Shown here piece by piece: positions 1 through 6,524 of a stretch of DNA of 9,761 nucleotides. Location: positions 1 through 9,761 of the forward strand of contig JBOGEB010000167.1 of the NCBI GenBank assembly GCA_050743125.1, in the 5' to 3' direction. This DNA comes from JBOGEB01 sp050743125 (GTDB taxonomy: Bacteria > Actinomycetota > Nitriliruptoria > Euzebyales > Egibacteraceae). The notes below the pieces were generated by a model that made no database searches, was not told the DNA's origin, and was given only the letters and a program-made list of their open reading frames with translations. The translations under genes and the position numbers were made by a program. Position 1 is the first letter of the stretch; each line of letters starts with the position of its first letter.

Positions 1-60
1 CGCCCACCGTACCGAAACCCGGGCCGCATCGGACCACGCCAACCTCCCCCACCCGCCCTT
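1..60 (+). repeat. Possible truncated relative of the TIR element
   Basis: A 20-base string (39-58) recurs exactly at 467-486 inside the TIR element at 347-548. The bases before it, including a CCGAAACC-like block, are loosely similar to the same part of that element. The left part would lie outside the window, and no right terminal inverted repeat follows, so this would be a decayed or rearranged copy. The shared string is C-rich and of low complexity, so a chance match cannot be excluded. Confidence 0.3.
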
Positions 61-108
61 AGGACCCGGGTCGAAGTAACGTTGTCGTTTGGGCGGTGTT
101 CGCCCTTG

Positions 109-168
109 TGGCCAGGATTCGTCACGTATGCGTGACGAATCCTGGCCATATGACGATTCCTGGCCACA
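109..168. repeat. Long palindrome (copy A) plus extra half-site
   Basis: Positions 109-148 form a 40-base palindrome with no loop. Each arm begins TGGCCAGGATTCGTCACG and 19 of 20 base pairs match; the mismatch is next to the centre. Directly after it, 151-168 is a third half-site (TGACGATTCCTGGCCACA) that differs from the palindrome arm by one base. The same palindrome in longer, perfect form lies at 6311-6358. Two near-identical copies 6.2 kb apart show a dispersed repeat. It could be a REP-like element, a recombination site or a regulator-binding site; nothing in the sequence decides this. Confidence 0.85.
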
Positions 169-346
169 GCGCTGACACACATCACGCACGGTCAGAATGG
201 GATGCTCACGATGACGCTGGGTCAGCTGCAGGCGGACGCGGCGGGGTCACTGCGACCAGCGGCCGGCACGCGCTCGAGGCGTGCGGCACCGGCGCGCCGC
301 GTCACTGCACATCGGGAAAACAGCAACGTTATTTCTGCCCAAGCTC
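169..346. other. Gene-free spacer between palindrome A and TIR element A
   Basis: I see no credible gene here. The open frames that cross it also run through the palindrome and the TIR element and match no family I know. Near the element edge, at 330-339, is TATTTCTGCC. Its reverse complement GGCAGAAATA occurs at 6101-6110, at almost the same distance from the edge of the second TIR element, so part of this spacer may be shared between the two loci. Confidence 0.5.
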
Positions 347-548
347 TTAGAACGTGTTTGAGAATCGCGGCCTTGCCCCGTGGGGAAGCGAAGCGGAGCG
401 CGGTTTCGGTGGCCCTTCTTGTGGGGGACTCCCCCAGCCCCTGGCCGTCCGAAACCGCCGACCGCACCAACCTCCCCCACCCGCCCACCCTAAAGGAGCG
501 GAACCCGACGCGACCCGACCCCCGGAATACTTCTCAAACACGTCCTTA
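347..548. mobile_element. MITE-like TIR element, copy A
   Basis: This is a non-coding element with 15-base terminal inverted repeats: GAACGTGTTTGAGAA at 350-364, and the reverse complement of GGACGTGTTTGAGAA at 531-545, matching at 14 of 15 positions. TTA is duplicated on both sides (347-349 and 546-548), as expected of a target-site duplication. The 196-base interior carries GAAGC/GGAGC repeats, a hairpin at 401-457, and a right end very similar to the copy at 5835-6091. No transposase is present, so it would depend on one elsewhere. Short TIRs with a TNA-type duplication suggest the IS5 superfamily, but that is inference. It ends about 11 bases beyond the hyuB stop codon. Confidence 0.75.
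401..457. terminator. Hairpin inside TIR element A; possible hyuB terminator
   Basis: CGGTTTCGG (401-409) pairs with CCGAAACCG (449-457), and GGCC at 411-414 can pair with GGCC at 443-446. The loop holds a second small palindrome, GGGGGACTCCCCC, at 423-435. The structure lies about 100 bases past the hyuB stop on that gene's transcript and could end it. There is no U-tract, so the terminator role is inference; the fold itself is clear and is kept in the second copy. Confidence 0.4.
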
Positions 549-559
549 GCGGAGGCCGG

Positions 560-2131
560 TCAGGCGACAGCGTCCGGGCTGCCCCAGCCGCCGCCCCCCG
601 GGGTCTCCACGCGGACGCGTTCGCCGCGGCGGAGCGGCCAGGTGCCCTTGGCGGCGAGCTCCTCCTCGACGCCGTCGATGCCGATCAAGACGTTGCGCCC
701 GGGCGCGCCGCCGGCGCCGCCGTGCAGGCCCCACGGCCCGCGAGCGCGGCGCTCGGTCACCAGCGTGAGCGTCGCATCGGCCAGCGCCTCGATCTCACGG
801 ACGACCCCGTCGCCTCCCCGGTGGCGACCGGCGCCACCCGAGCCGTGGCGCAGCTCCGCCCGCCACACCCGGAGCGGGTAGGCCAGCTCCACCGCCTCGG
901 CGGGCGTGTTGCGGGTGTTCGTCATCGCGGTGTGCACGCCGGACATGCCCGGACGCCAGGGGGTGCCGCCCTCGCCACCGGCGATCGTCTCGTAGTAGCT
1001 GAACCCAGAGCTCCCTGCCGAGCCGAGCAGGACGTTGTTCATCGTCCCCTGGCTCGCGGCGGGCACGCGGTCGGGCAGGGCCTGCGCGAACGCGCCGAGC
1101 AGGACATCGACTACCCGCTGGCTGGTCTCGACGTTGCCTGCGGCGACCGGCGCGGGGAAAGTGGCGTTGACGATCGAGCCCTTGGGCGCGCGGACCTCGC
1201 AGGCGCGGTAGCAGCCGGCGTTGGCCGGTGCGTGGGGGTCGGTGAGCATGCGGAACACGAACCAGGCCGCTGAGACCGTCACCGCGAGCGGCGCGTTGAC
1301 GTTCACCGGCACCTGCCCGGCGGTGCCCGCGAAGTCCATCAGCACGTGGTCGCCGTGAACGGCGACCACGACCGCGATGTCCAGTCCGTCGCCGACCTCG
1401 AGCTGGTCGGTGAACCGGTAGGAACCGTCCGGGATCTGCCGGGCGGCGGCTCGTACCCGGCGGTCGCTGTAGTCACAGACCTCGGCGCTGGCCTGGGCGA
1501 GCCGATCAGCGCCCCAGTTCCCGGCCAGCTCGCGTAGCCGCAGCGCCCCGACGTGGTTGGCGGCGAACTGGGCGCGCAGGTCCCCGTGCCGTTCCTGGGG
1601 GGTGCGCGAGTTCGCGGCGATCAGCCCGAGCACGTCGTCCCGAGGCCCGCCCTTGTCGGCCACGAGCGTAGGCGGCACCCGCAGACCCTCCATCGCGACG
1701 TCGACCGCGGTCGCCGGCATCGACCCGGGAGCGGCCCCTCCGACGTCGGCGTGGTGCGCCCGGTTCGCCACGTATCCCAGTAACTGCCCCTTGGCGTAGA
1801 CCGACGCGACGATCGTGAGGTCGGGCAGGTGCGTCCCGCCGGCGTAAGGGTCGTTCACGGCTGCTTGCTGGCCTGGCGCCAGCTCCCCCCCGAACGCCTC
1901 CAGCACCGCCGCCACGCTCGCGGGCATCGACCCGAGGTGCACGGGGATGTGCTCGGCTTGCGCCACCATCTGCCCGTCGGCTCCAAACACCGCCGCCGAG
2001 CAGTCCGCCCGCTCCTTGATATTCGGCGAGTAGCTCACGCGCCGCAACACCACCCCCATCTCCTCGGCGACCCCCGCCAGCGCATGCCGCGCAACCTCCA
2101 ACTCGACCGGCGACAGACGAGGATTGCTCAT
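560..2131 (-). CDS. hyuB: Hydantoinase B / oxoprolinase family protein (HyuB-like)
   Basis: This 523-residue protein belongs to the hydantoinase B family. The family forms one half of ATP-dependent enzymes that open hydantoin or 5-oxoproline rings or carboxylate ketones, working with a HyuA (ATP-binding) subunit. Family blocks are visible in order: ERADCSAAVFGADGQMVAQ (40-58), HIPVHLGSMP (61-70), NDPYAGGTHLPDLTIV (93-108), NRAHHADVGG with a likely metal-binding His pair (123-132), and the Gly-rich end GGGGWGSP near the C-terminus. Length is normal for a full subunit. The ATG start agrees with the usual family N-terminus, although no good ribosome binding site precedes it. It lies 57 bases after phoX on the same strand and may be read with it. 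No hyuA is visible on either side, so the substrate is unknown and the partner must be elsewhere. Confidence 0.9.
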   Translation of the reverse strand: MSNPRLSPVELEVARHALAGVAEEMGVVLRRVSYSPNIKERADCSAAVFGADGQMVAQAEHIPVHLGSMPASVAAVLEAFGGELAPGQQAAVNDPYAGGTHLPDLTIVASVYAKGQLLGYVANRAHHADVGGAAPGSMPATAVDVAMEGLRVPPTLVADKGGPRDDVLGLIAANSRTPQERHGDLRAQFAANHVGALRLRELAGNWGADRLAQASAEVCDYSDRRVRAAARQIPDGSYRFTDQLEVGDGLDIAVVVAVHGDHVLMDFAGTAGQVPVNVNAPLAVTVSAAWFVFRMLTDPHAPANAGCYRACEVRAPKGSIVNATFPAPVAAGNVETSQRVVDVLLGAFAQALPDRVPAASQGTMNNVLLGSAGSSGFSYYETIAGGEGGTPWRPGMSGVHTAMTNTRNTPAEAVELAYPLRVWRAELRHGSGGAGRHRGGDGVVREIEALADATLTLVTERRARGPWGLHGGAGGAPGRNVLIGIDGVEEELAAKGTWPLRRGERVRVETPGGGGWGSPDAVA

Positions 2132-2188
2132 GGGTCGAGGCTAAGCGCCGTGTCCGCTCCCCTCACGGCGAGATGCACCACCTCGCGG

Positions 2189-4183
2189 CTATGAGCCGAC
2201 GCGGGGGTCGCCGTGCTGTTTGAAGACCGTGACGACTGACGGCCTGGGTGGCTGCTGGCGGTCCGGCCAGTCGCTCAGGGGCTCGGCGGCTGAGCCGCCG
2301 ACGCCGGGGTGTTGGACGGCCGCGAACAGGGTGCGGCCGTCCGGCGAGAAGCAGGGGCCGGTGGCCTCGGCGCCGCGGGGAACGCTCACGCACATCCGCA
2401 CGTGTCCCCGGTCGTCGCCAGCGACCGGGACGGCGCAGAAGGCGTCGTTGAAGCCCAGCGCCCCCGGCTGGCCGTCGGTGGCGATCCACAGATGCCCCTC
2501 GCGGTCGAACGTCACGTTGTCCGGCGACGCGATCGGGCTGACCTGGTCTTTCGGGAACCCCGCGAAAAACGTCGAGGGATCGTCCGGGTTCCCGCAGACC
2601 AGGAGCAGCCCCCAACGGAACGTGTCCGCGGCGGCGTCCTCCTCGACGATCTCGAGCACGTGGCCGCCGCTGCCCCCCGAGCGCGGGTTCGCGGCGTCAG
2701 GCCCCGGGCTGCCCCTCGCGCCGCGGCGGTCGTTGCTCGTCATCACCACGTAGACCGCGCCCGTGCGCGGGTCGACCGCGATGCCCTCGGGCCGGTCCAT
2801 CGGCGTCGCCTCAAGCAGGTCGCCGGCGCCGCGAGCGTTGACCAGCACGTCGGCCTGGCTCGCGAAACCGTTCCGGGCGGTCAGGCCCCGCTGGCCGTGG
2901 ACCAGCGGGATCCACTCACCGGTCCCGTCGCCGTCCCTGCCGACGTCGAACCGGGCCACGTACAACACGCCGTCGTCCAGCAGACCCAAATTGTGCGCAC
3001 GGCCGCCCTCACGGAACCGGCCGGCGGTCACGAACTTGTACACGTAGTCGAACCGCTGGTCGTCGCCCATGTAGAAAGCGACCCGGCCGTCGCGCGTGAG
3101 CCTCGAGCTCGCGCCCTCGTGCTTGAACCTGCCGAGCGCGGTGCGCTTGCGCGGCGTGAACGACGGGTCGAACGGGTCGACCTCGACGACCCAGCCGAAC
3201 CGGAACGGCTCGTTCGGCTCTTCACCGAGATCGAAGCGGGCGTGATGCTGCTCCCAGCGCCGCACCGACGGGCCTTCGGCGAACCCGATACGGTCGTGCA
3301 ACCCGCGGACGCGCGGGTCCGTGACCGCGGCGAGGCCGCCGAAGTACTGGTCGAAGCTCTCCTCACAGGTCAACACCGTGCCCCACGGCGTCACACCGCC
3401 AGCGCAGTTGTTCAGCATCCCCCGGACCCTGACGCCGGTGGGATCCTCGCTCGTTCGCAGCAAGTCGGCCCCGGCGGCCGGTCCGGTCAGCAGGATCGGC
3501 GTCTCAGCCGTGATCCGCCGGTTGAGCGCGTGGCCGGGAAGCGCCCGGTAACGGCTCCCACCCACCCGCTCGACCGCCACGACCGACCCGCCGTGGGCCG
3601 CGAGCTCGGTGTTGACCTGGGCTTCTGTCGGCCTTTCGGGGTTCCAGTCCGGGAACATGATGTCCGAGGTGGTGTGCTCATGGTTCGCCCAGAGCACGCC
3701 CTGCTGGCCGGGACCTGGCAGGAAGGCGAGGAAGTCGCAGTTGTAGCCGAACTGTCCGGCCTGCGCCTCGGGGGTCTGGTTCGAGAAGGCGAACTCGGGC
3801 GCGCCGGCCATGATCGGGTCGCCCCAGCGGATGAGCACCTCGTAGGCGTAGCCGGAGGGGACGACGACCTCGTCGAGGACGTTCGGCTTGATCGGCGTGA
3901 AGGTCAGCGGCTGGCCGGTGGGTTGGGGCTGAGGTCCCTCGGACAGCACCGTTGGCGGCTCGACGCCTGGCTGCGCCCTGCAGCCCGTACCGAGCACGAC
4001 CGTGGCCGCGATCACGCCCTTGAGCGCCGCACGGCGGCTTACTGACCGTGTCACCACTGAGGCGAACGGCTCGTTGCCGCTTCGGTTCGGCGGTGGCCGG
4101 AAGCAGCTCGACCCGCACTTCCACCGGCAGGTCGCGTGAGCGCCGGCGTGGTTGGACGCGAACAGCGGCAGGCCCGAGGACAT
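2189..4183 (-). CDS. phoX: PhoX family alkaline phosphatase (DUF839), Tat-exported
   Basis: PhoX enzymes are secreted calcium/iron phosphatases that release phosphate from organic esters. This 664-residue protein has the family's actinobacterial N-terminus, with three cysteines spaced C-x3-C-x3-C (19, 23, 27), followed by a twin-arginine signal SRRAALKG (49-56) and a hydrophobic stretch (57-68). Recognisable PhoX blocks include ANHEHTTSDIMFP (166-178), NNCAGGVTPWGTVLTCEES (258-276), a later RPEGIAVDP segment, and a C-terminal beta-propeller-like run (SPDNVTFDREGHLWIATDG, then CFSPDGRTLFAAVQHPG). The ATG at 4183 is preceded by GGAAGGGAA at a suitable distance and keeps the conserved Cys-rich leader. 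Upstream repeats resembling a PHO box (4244-4286) suggest phosphate-starvation control. Substrate range is not shown by sequence, and some DUF839 proteins have no tested phosphatase activity. Confidence 0.92.
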   Translation of the reverse strand: MSSGLPLFASNHAGAHATCRWKCGSSCFRPPPNRSGNEPFASVVTRSVSRRAALKGVIAATVVLGTGCRAQPGVEPPTVLSEGPQPQPTGQPLTFTPIKPNVLDEVVVPSGYAYEVLIRWGDPIMAGAPEFAFSNQTPEAQAGQFGYNCDFLAFLPGPGQQGVLWANHEHTTSDIMFPDWNPERPTEAQVNTELAAHGGSVVAVERVGGSRYRALPGHALNRRITAETPILLTGPAAGADLLRTSEDPTGVRVRGMLNNCAGGVTPWGTVLTCEESFDQYFGGLAAVTDPRVRGLHDRIGFAEGPSVRRWEQHHARFDLGEEPNEPFRFGWVVEVDPFDPSFTPRKRTALGRFKHEGASSRLTRDGRVAFYMGDDQRFDYVYKFVTAGRFREGGRAHNLGLLDDGVLYVARFDVGRDGDGTGEWIPLVHGQRGLTARNGFASQADVLVNARGAGDLLEATPMDRPEGIAVDPRTGAVYVVMTSNDRRGARGSPGPDAANPRSGGSGGHVLEIVEEDAAADTFRWGLLLVCGNPDDPSTFFAGFPKDQVSPIASPDNVTFDREGHLWIATDGQPGALGFNDAFCAVPVAGDDRGHVRMCVSVPRGAEATGPCFSPDGRTLFAAVQHPGVGGSAAEPLSDWPDRQQPPRPSVVTVFKQHGDPRVGS

Positions 4184-4243
4184 CGGGCGTTCCCTTCCCG
4201 TCGCAAGCTGTCAGCGGAAAGCCTACGGACCCTGCTGGCACCA

Positions 4244-4286
4244 GGCGGGTGAGCAGACCATGAACCTACAGGAAGCAGGCGTGAAC
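4244..4286 (-). promoter_or_regulatory. PHO-box-like direct repeats upstream of phoX
   Basis: Reading toward phoX, the sequence holds GTTCAC (4286-4281), GTTCAT (4265-4260) and GCTCAC followed by C (4254-4249). The starts are 21 and then 11 bases apart, and a weaker unit (CTTCCT, from 4275) fills the gap. Actinobacterial PhoP binds 11-base direct repeats with a GTTCACC core, so both pattern and position (61-103 bases before the start codon) fit. The match is by eye and the units are imperfect. Confidence 0.45.
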
Positions 4287-4686
4287 GCGCCGGGCAGCCA
4301 GCCTGAAATTACCGAACTGGGTAGATTTCTGATTCGTCCGTTTTCTCCGCAGGCCCCTTCTTAGTTTGGCCCGTGCTCGTTGCAGAAAAAGCCCAACCGA
4401 CACATCGGAAAGTTACCTCTTGTCTCTCTATAGAGAAGCTGATAAGCTGATACGGTACTTGTGACGACAAGTCACTGCCGCAACCGAGCCACGTCTACGT
4501 GACGATCCGGCTCAGGAGAAGCGCGGGACTCCGTCGCACAACACGTTCGTCGAGGGGAGCCCAGATACCCGATCGCTAAGGGATAAGCGCACCCGTACAG
4601 CGCGAGTGCGTGGAAGGCCCGTCGATGTTGCTCGTGGTCCCCGCTTCGACCGTAATCTCGAGACTGAGCACATCAAGGAGTGTCCA
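4287..4686 (+). promoter_or_regulatory. Divergent intergenic region and likely promoter/leader of the COG4280-type gene
   Basis: This gene-free stretch is less GC-rich than its surroundings around 4310-4460. A candidate plus-strand promoter is TTGTCT (4420-4425), a 17-base gap, and TAAGCT (4443-4448). Overlapping it are a perfect 12-base palindrome TCTCTATAGAGA (4425-4436), a tandem AGCTGATA pair (4437-4452), and an inverted repeat ACTTGT-GACG-ACAAGT (4457-4472), all plausible operator sequences. The leader that would follow can form small stems (GAGCC 4486-4490 with GGCTC 4509-4513; GGGaCTCC 4525-4532 with GGAGCCC 4556-4562). I could not match it to a known riboswitch. Confidence 0.4.
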
Positions 4687-5490
4687 ATGGGGGGAAGTGC
4701 ACTGTGGGGCCTGGTGGCCGCAACATTCATCGCCGCAGTCGTGGAGTTCGTCGAGGCGCTGACGATCGTGTTGGCCATGGGACTCACCCGCGGATGGCGA
4801 TCTGCGCTGGCAGGCGTCGCCGCAGCGGTGGCCGCGCTCGCGGTGTTCACCGCCGCCATCGGCTATGCGCTGGAGTCCTGGCTGCGGCCCGACGTGCTGC
4901 ACCTGGTCATCGGGGTGCTGCTGCTGATCTTCGGCTTGCAGTGGCTGCGCAAGGCGATCCTGCGCAGCTCGGGGCTCAAGGCGCTGCACGACGAGGACGC
5001 CGAGTTCGCCGAGCAGACCGAGGCGGCGCGGCGCGCCGGTGACCAGCGCAAGCTCGGGCTGGACTGGTTCGGGTTCGTCGTCTCGTTCAAAGGCGTCTTC
5101 CTCGAAGGCGTCGAGGTCGTCTTCATCGTCATCACCTTCGGGCTCGCCGCCAAGAACGTGCCCGTCGCAGCGACAGCCGCCACCGCTGCCGGAGTGGTCG
5201 TGCTGTGCCTGGGCGCGCTCGCGCGCGGCCCGCTGTCACGAGTGCCGGAGAACACCATGAAGTACGCCGTGGGGCTGCTGCTCGCCACCTTCGGCACGTA
5301 CTGGGCGGTGGAGGGACTGGGCATCTGGCGCGGCGGCGAGAGCCTGTCCTGGCCGCTCGGGGTATGGACGGTGTTCGTGCTCCTGGCCGCCTGGCTCGTC
5401 CTGTCCCGCGCCATGGTGGCGCTGCTGCCCCGCCTCGCCCGCACGCACCAGCTGCGGCCCCGGCCGGTCACGGCCAGCAAGGAGATCTGA
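4687..5490 (+). CDS. COG4280-type multi-pass membrane protein, possible metal transporter
   Basis: This 267-residue protein has about six or seven hydrophobic segments (roughly 5-33, 40-62, 69-86, 127-155, 158-178, 192-212, 224-244) and a charged loop at about 88-125. It resembles the uncharacterised COG4280 membrane family. Two internally similar blocks are seen: VEFVEALTIVLAMG (19-32) and LEGVEVVFIVITFG (139-152). Each has a Glu-x-x-Glu pair inside a membrane segment, recalling the REGLE motifs of FTR1-type iron permeases; cation transport is therefore inference. I chose the ATG at 4687 because AAGGAG (4675-4680) lies six bases upstream and the family N-terminus begins there; an in-frame start at 4606 would add 27 non-hydrophobic residues. 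The next gene starts two bases after its stop. Confidence 0.8.
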   Translation: MGGSALWGLVAATFIAAVVEFVEALTIVLAMGLTRGWRSALAGVAAAVAALAVFTAAIGYALESWLRPDVLHLVIGVLLLIFGLQWLRKAILRSSGLKALHDEDAEFAEQTEAARRAGDQRKLGLDWFGFVVSFKGVFLEGVEVVFIVITFGLAAKNVPVAATAATAAGVVVLCLGALARGPLSRVPENTMKYAVGLLLATFGTYWAVEGLGIWRGGESLSWPLGVWTVFVLLAAWLVLSRAMVALLPRLARTHQLRPRPVTASKEI

Positions 5491-5492
5491 CC

Positions 5493-5702
5493 ATGCGGTT
5501 CCTCTCTGCCTTCGCGCGGTTCTGGTACGACTTCGTGATCGGCGACGACTGGAAGATCGCCGCCGCCGTGGTCGCCGCCCTGACCGCAAGCCTGGCGCTG
5601 CTCAAGGCTGACACGCCTACCGACGTGCTCACCCCCGCAGCCGGCGTCCTCGTCATGACCGCGTTCGTGGCCGCGCTCGTCATCGACGTTCGCGGCGGAT
5701 GA
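5493..5702 (+). CDS. Small two-segment membrane protein, cotranscribed with the COG4280-type gene
   Basis: This 69-residue protein has an amphipathic start (RFLSAFARFWYDFVIGDDW, 2-20) followed by two hydrophobic segments at about 21-38 and 46-65, ending IDVRGG. AAGGAG at 5479-5484, inside the end of the previous gene, is correctly placed for the ATG at 5493, and the two genes are only two bases apart, so they are almost certainly translated from one mRNA. I recognise the FVIGDDW-type opening as a conserved small-protein pattern but cannot give a function. A role as an accessory subunit of the upstream transporter-like protein is inferred from position only. Confidence 0.75.
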   Translation: MRFLSAFARFWYDFVIGDDWKIAAAVVAALTASLALLKADTPTDVLTPAAGVLVMTAFVAALVIDVRGG

Positions 5703-5766
5703 CTCCGTGAGGGGATGTGACGTGCCCTTCGGCAACAGGTAGCCAGAAGCGCGCATCAGACCGCAC

Positions 5767-5798
5767 ACCTGCCGTGGCCCGCCTGGGCCACGGCGGGT
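5767..5798 (+). terminator. Strong hairpin after the two-gene membrane operon
   Basis: GCCGTGGCCC (5771-5780) and GGGCCACGGC (5785-5794) form a perfect 10-base-pair stem with a four-base GCCT loop, extendable to 14 pairs (5767-5798) with one G-T pair. It lies 65 bases after the stop codon at 5702. There is no U-tract, which is common for terminator hairpins in high-GC actinobacteria. Confidence 0.65.
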
Positions 5799-5834
5799 TG
5801 CGGCCATTCCCGCGGGCGGTCAGCCGGCTGGCCC

Positions 5835-6091
5835 TTAGAACGTGTCTGAAAACTGCGGCCTTGCCCCCGTCGGCGGAGCGGAGCGGAGCGGAGCGCGGTT
5901 TCGGCGGCCGTCTATGGGGGACTCCCCCAGCCCCTTGCCGCCGAAACCGCCTCAGCTATACAAAAACATACGGTATGACCCGACAAGAAGGTCGCGTCGC
6001 GTCCCGGAAAGAGGCTCCGACCTAAACGGCTCTTCGCGAGCGGAACCCGACGCGACGCGACCCCCCGGAACACTTCTCAAACACGCTCTAA
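5835..6091. mobile_element. MITE-like TIR element, copy B
   Basis: Second copy of the element at 347-548, in the same interior orientation. Its ends are GAACGTGTCTGAAAA (5838-5852) and the reverse complement of GAGCGTGTTTGAGAA (6074-6088), which match at 12 of 15 positions. It is flanked by TTA on the left and TAA on the right, so a clean target duplication is not preserved. The left third and right quarter match copy A closely, while the middle (about 5950-6025) is unrelated to copy A and makes this copy 55 bases longer. It carries GAGCG repeated four times (5876-5895) and a better hairpin than copy A: perfect 14-base arms at 5895-5908 and 5937-5950 around GGGGGACTCCCCC (5916-5928). No transposase is encoded. 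Confidence 0.75.
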
Positions 6092-6310
6092 GTGCTCCGT
6101 GGCAGAAATACGGTCCGCACCGAGGGTGCGACTGCGCCACGCTCGCAGCGGCAGCGCCATAAGCGCGCATACTCCAAGCCTGCGGAAACGAGGAGCAACG
6201 CCGCGAGCGGGATGCAGGCGCGGCTGAAGCGATGCGTATTTATGGCGCGGCACATCAATGCTGATGACGATCCAGGTGAGCTGACTCACTGTTGGGGATC
6301 GCCTGTCGAG
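6092..6310. other. Gene-free spacer between TIR element B and palindrome B
   Basis: About 220 bases with no gene I can support. A minus-strand open frame runs across it from 6568 to 6077, but it reads through the palindrome and into the TIR and resembles no family I know. GGCAGAAATA at 6101-6110 mirrors 330-339 beside copy A. The stretch contains a short inverted repeat GCACC-gag-GGTGC (6117-6129). Confidence 0.5.
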
Positions 6311-6358
6311 CGTGTGGCCAGGATTCGTCACGCATGCGTGACGAATCCTGGCCACACG
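6311..6358. repeat. Perfect 48-bp palindrome (copy B)
   Basis: The arms at 6311-6334 and 6335-6358 are exact reverse complements with no spacer; the centre is GCATGC. Each arm is CGTG followed by TGGCCAGGATTCGTCACG and CA. Copy A (109-148) shares the inner 40 bases but for one base at its centre. A perfect loopless 48-bp palindrome is very unlikely by chance and can extrude as a cruciform or form an RNA hairpin. It lies 166 bases before the start of the TIGR04222-type gene. Confidence 0.9.
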
Positions 6359-6453
6359 GACGTTCGACTCGATGGGCATTCGCGTGTCCCATAACAGGAG
6401 CGGACTGCGGATGCCTGCAACCCTGGCCGGTCCTCTGTCGTCTATGGGGAGGG

Positions 6454-6483
6454 GGAACGCAGGGCCTTGGGACTTGTAATAAT
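6454..6483 (+). promoter_or_regulatory. Candidate promoter of the TIGR04222-DUF692 operon
   Basis: GGAAC (6454-6458), a typical -35 core for extracytoplasmic-function sigma factors, lies 18 bases upstream of the AT-rich TAATAAT (6477-6483), the only such AT-rich patch close to the gene at 6525. The -10-like part would also suit a housekeeping promoter with a poor -35. Placement is plausible but unproven. Confidence 0.3.
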
Positions 6484-6524
6484 TAGAGGACACCCATGCG
6501 GGGCCTCGAGACGGGAGACGGGAC

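Noticed and set aside
109..168. CRISPR-like reading of the three half-sites
   Set aside because: There is one palindrome and one extra half-site with no regular spacers of 25-40 bases, so it is not an array.
96..881. Plus-strand open frames across palindrome A, TIR element A and the end of hyuB
   Set aside because: They translate repeats and antisense hyuB; the shared peptide-like strings between loci come from the repeated DNA, not from a conserved protein.
2309..4045. 578-codon plus-strand open frame opposite phoX
   Set aside because: It is antisense to a gene with clear family motifs throughout; its residue content (Arg, Val, Gly, Asp rich, no motif) is typical of a GC-rich shadow frame.
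4166..4183. Lipoprotein signal for PhoX (VLGTGC at residues 63-68)
   Set aside because: The residue three before Cys68 is Gly, not Leu or a similar residue, so the lipobox is poor; a plain Tat signal fits better.
4480..4686. Riboswitch in the leader of the COG4280-type gene (manganese or ydaO type considered)
   Set aside because: Small stems can be drawn but none of the conserved core strings I know for those classes is present.
4863..5807. 314-codon minus-strand open frame opposite the COG4280-type gene
   Set aside because: Low-complexity Ser/Thr/Arg-rich shadow with no motifs; the plus-strand gene has good ribosome binding sites and membrane segments.
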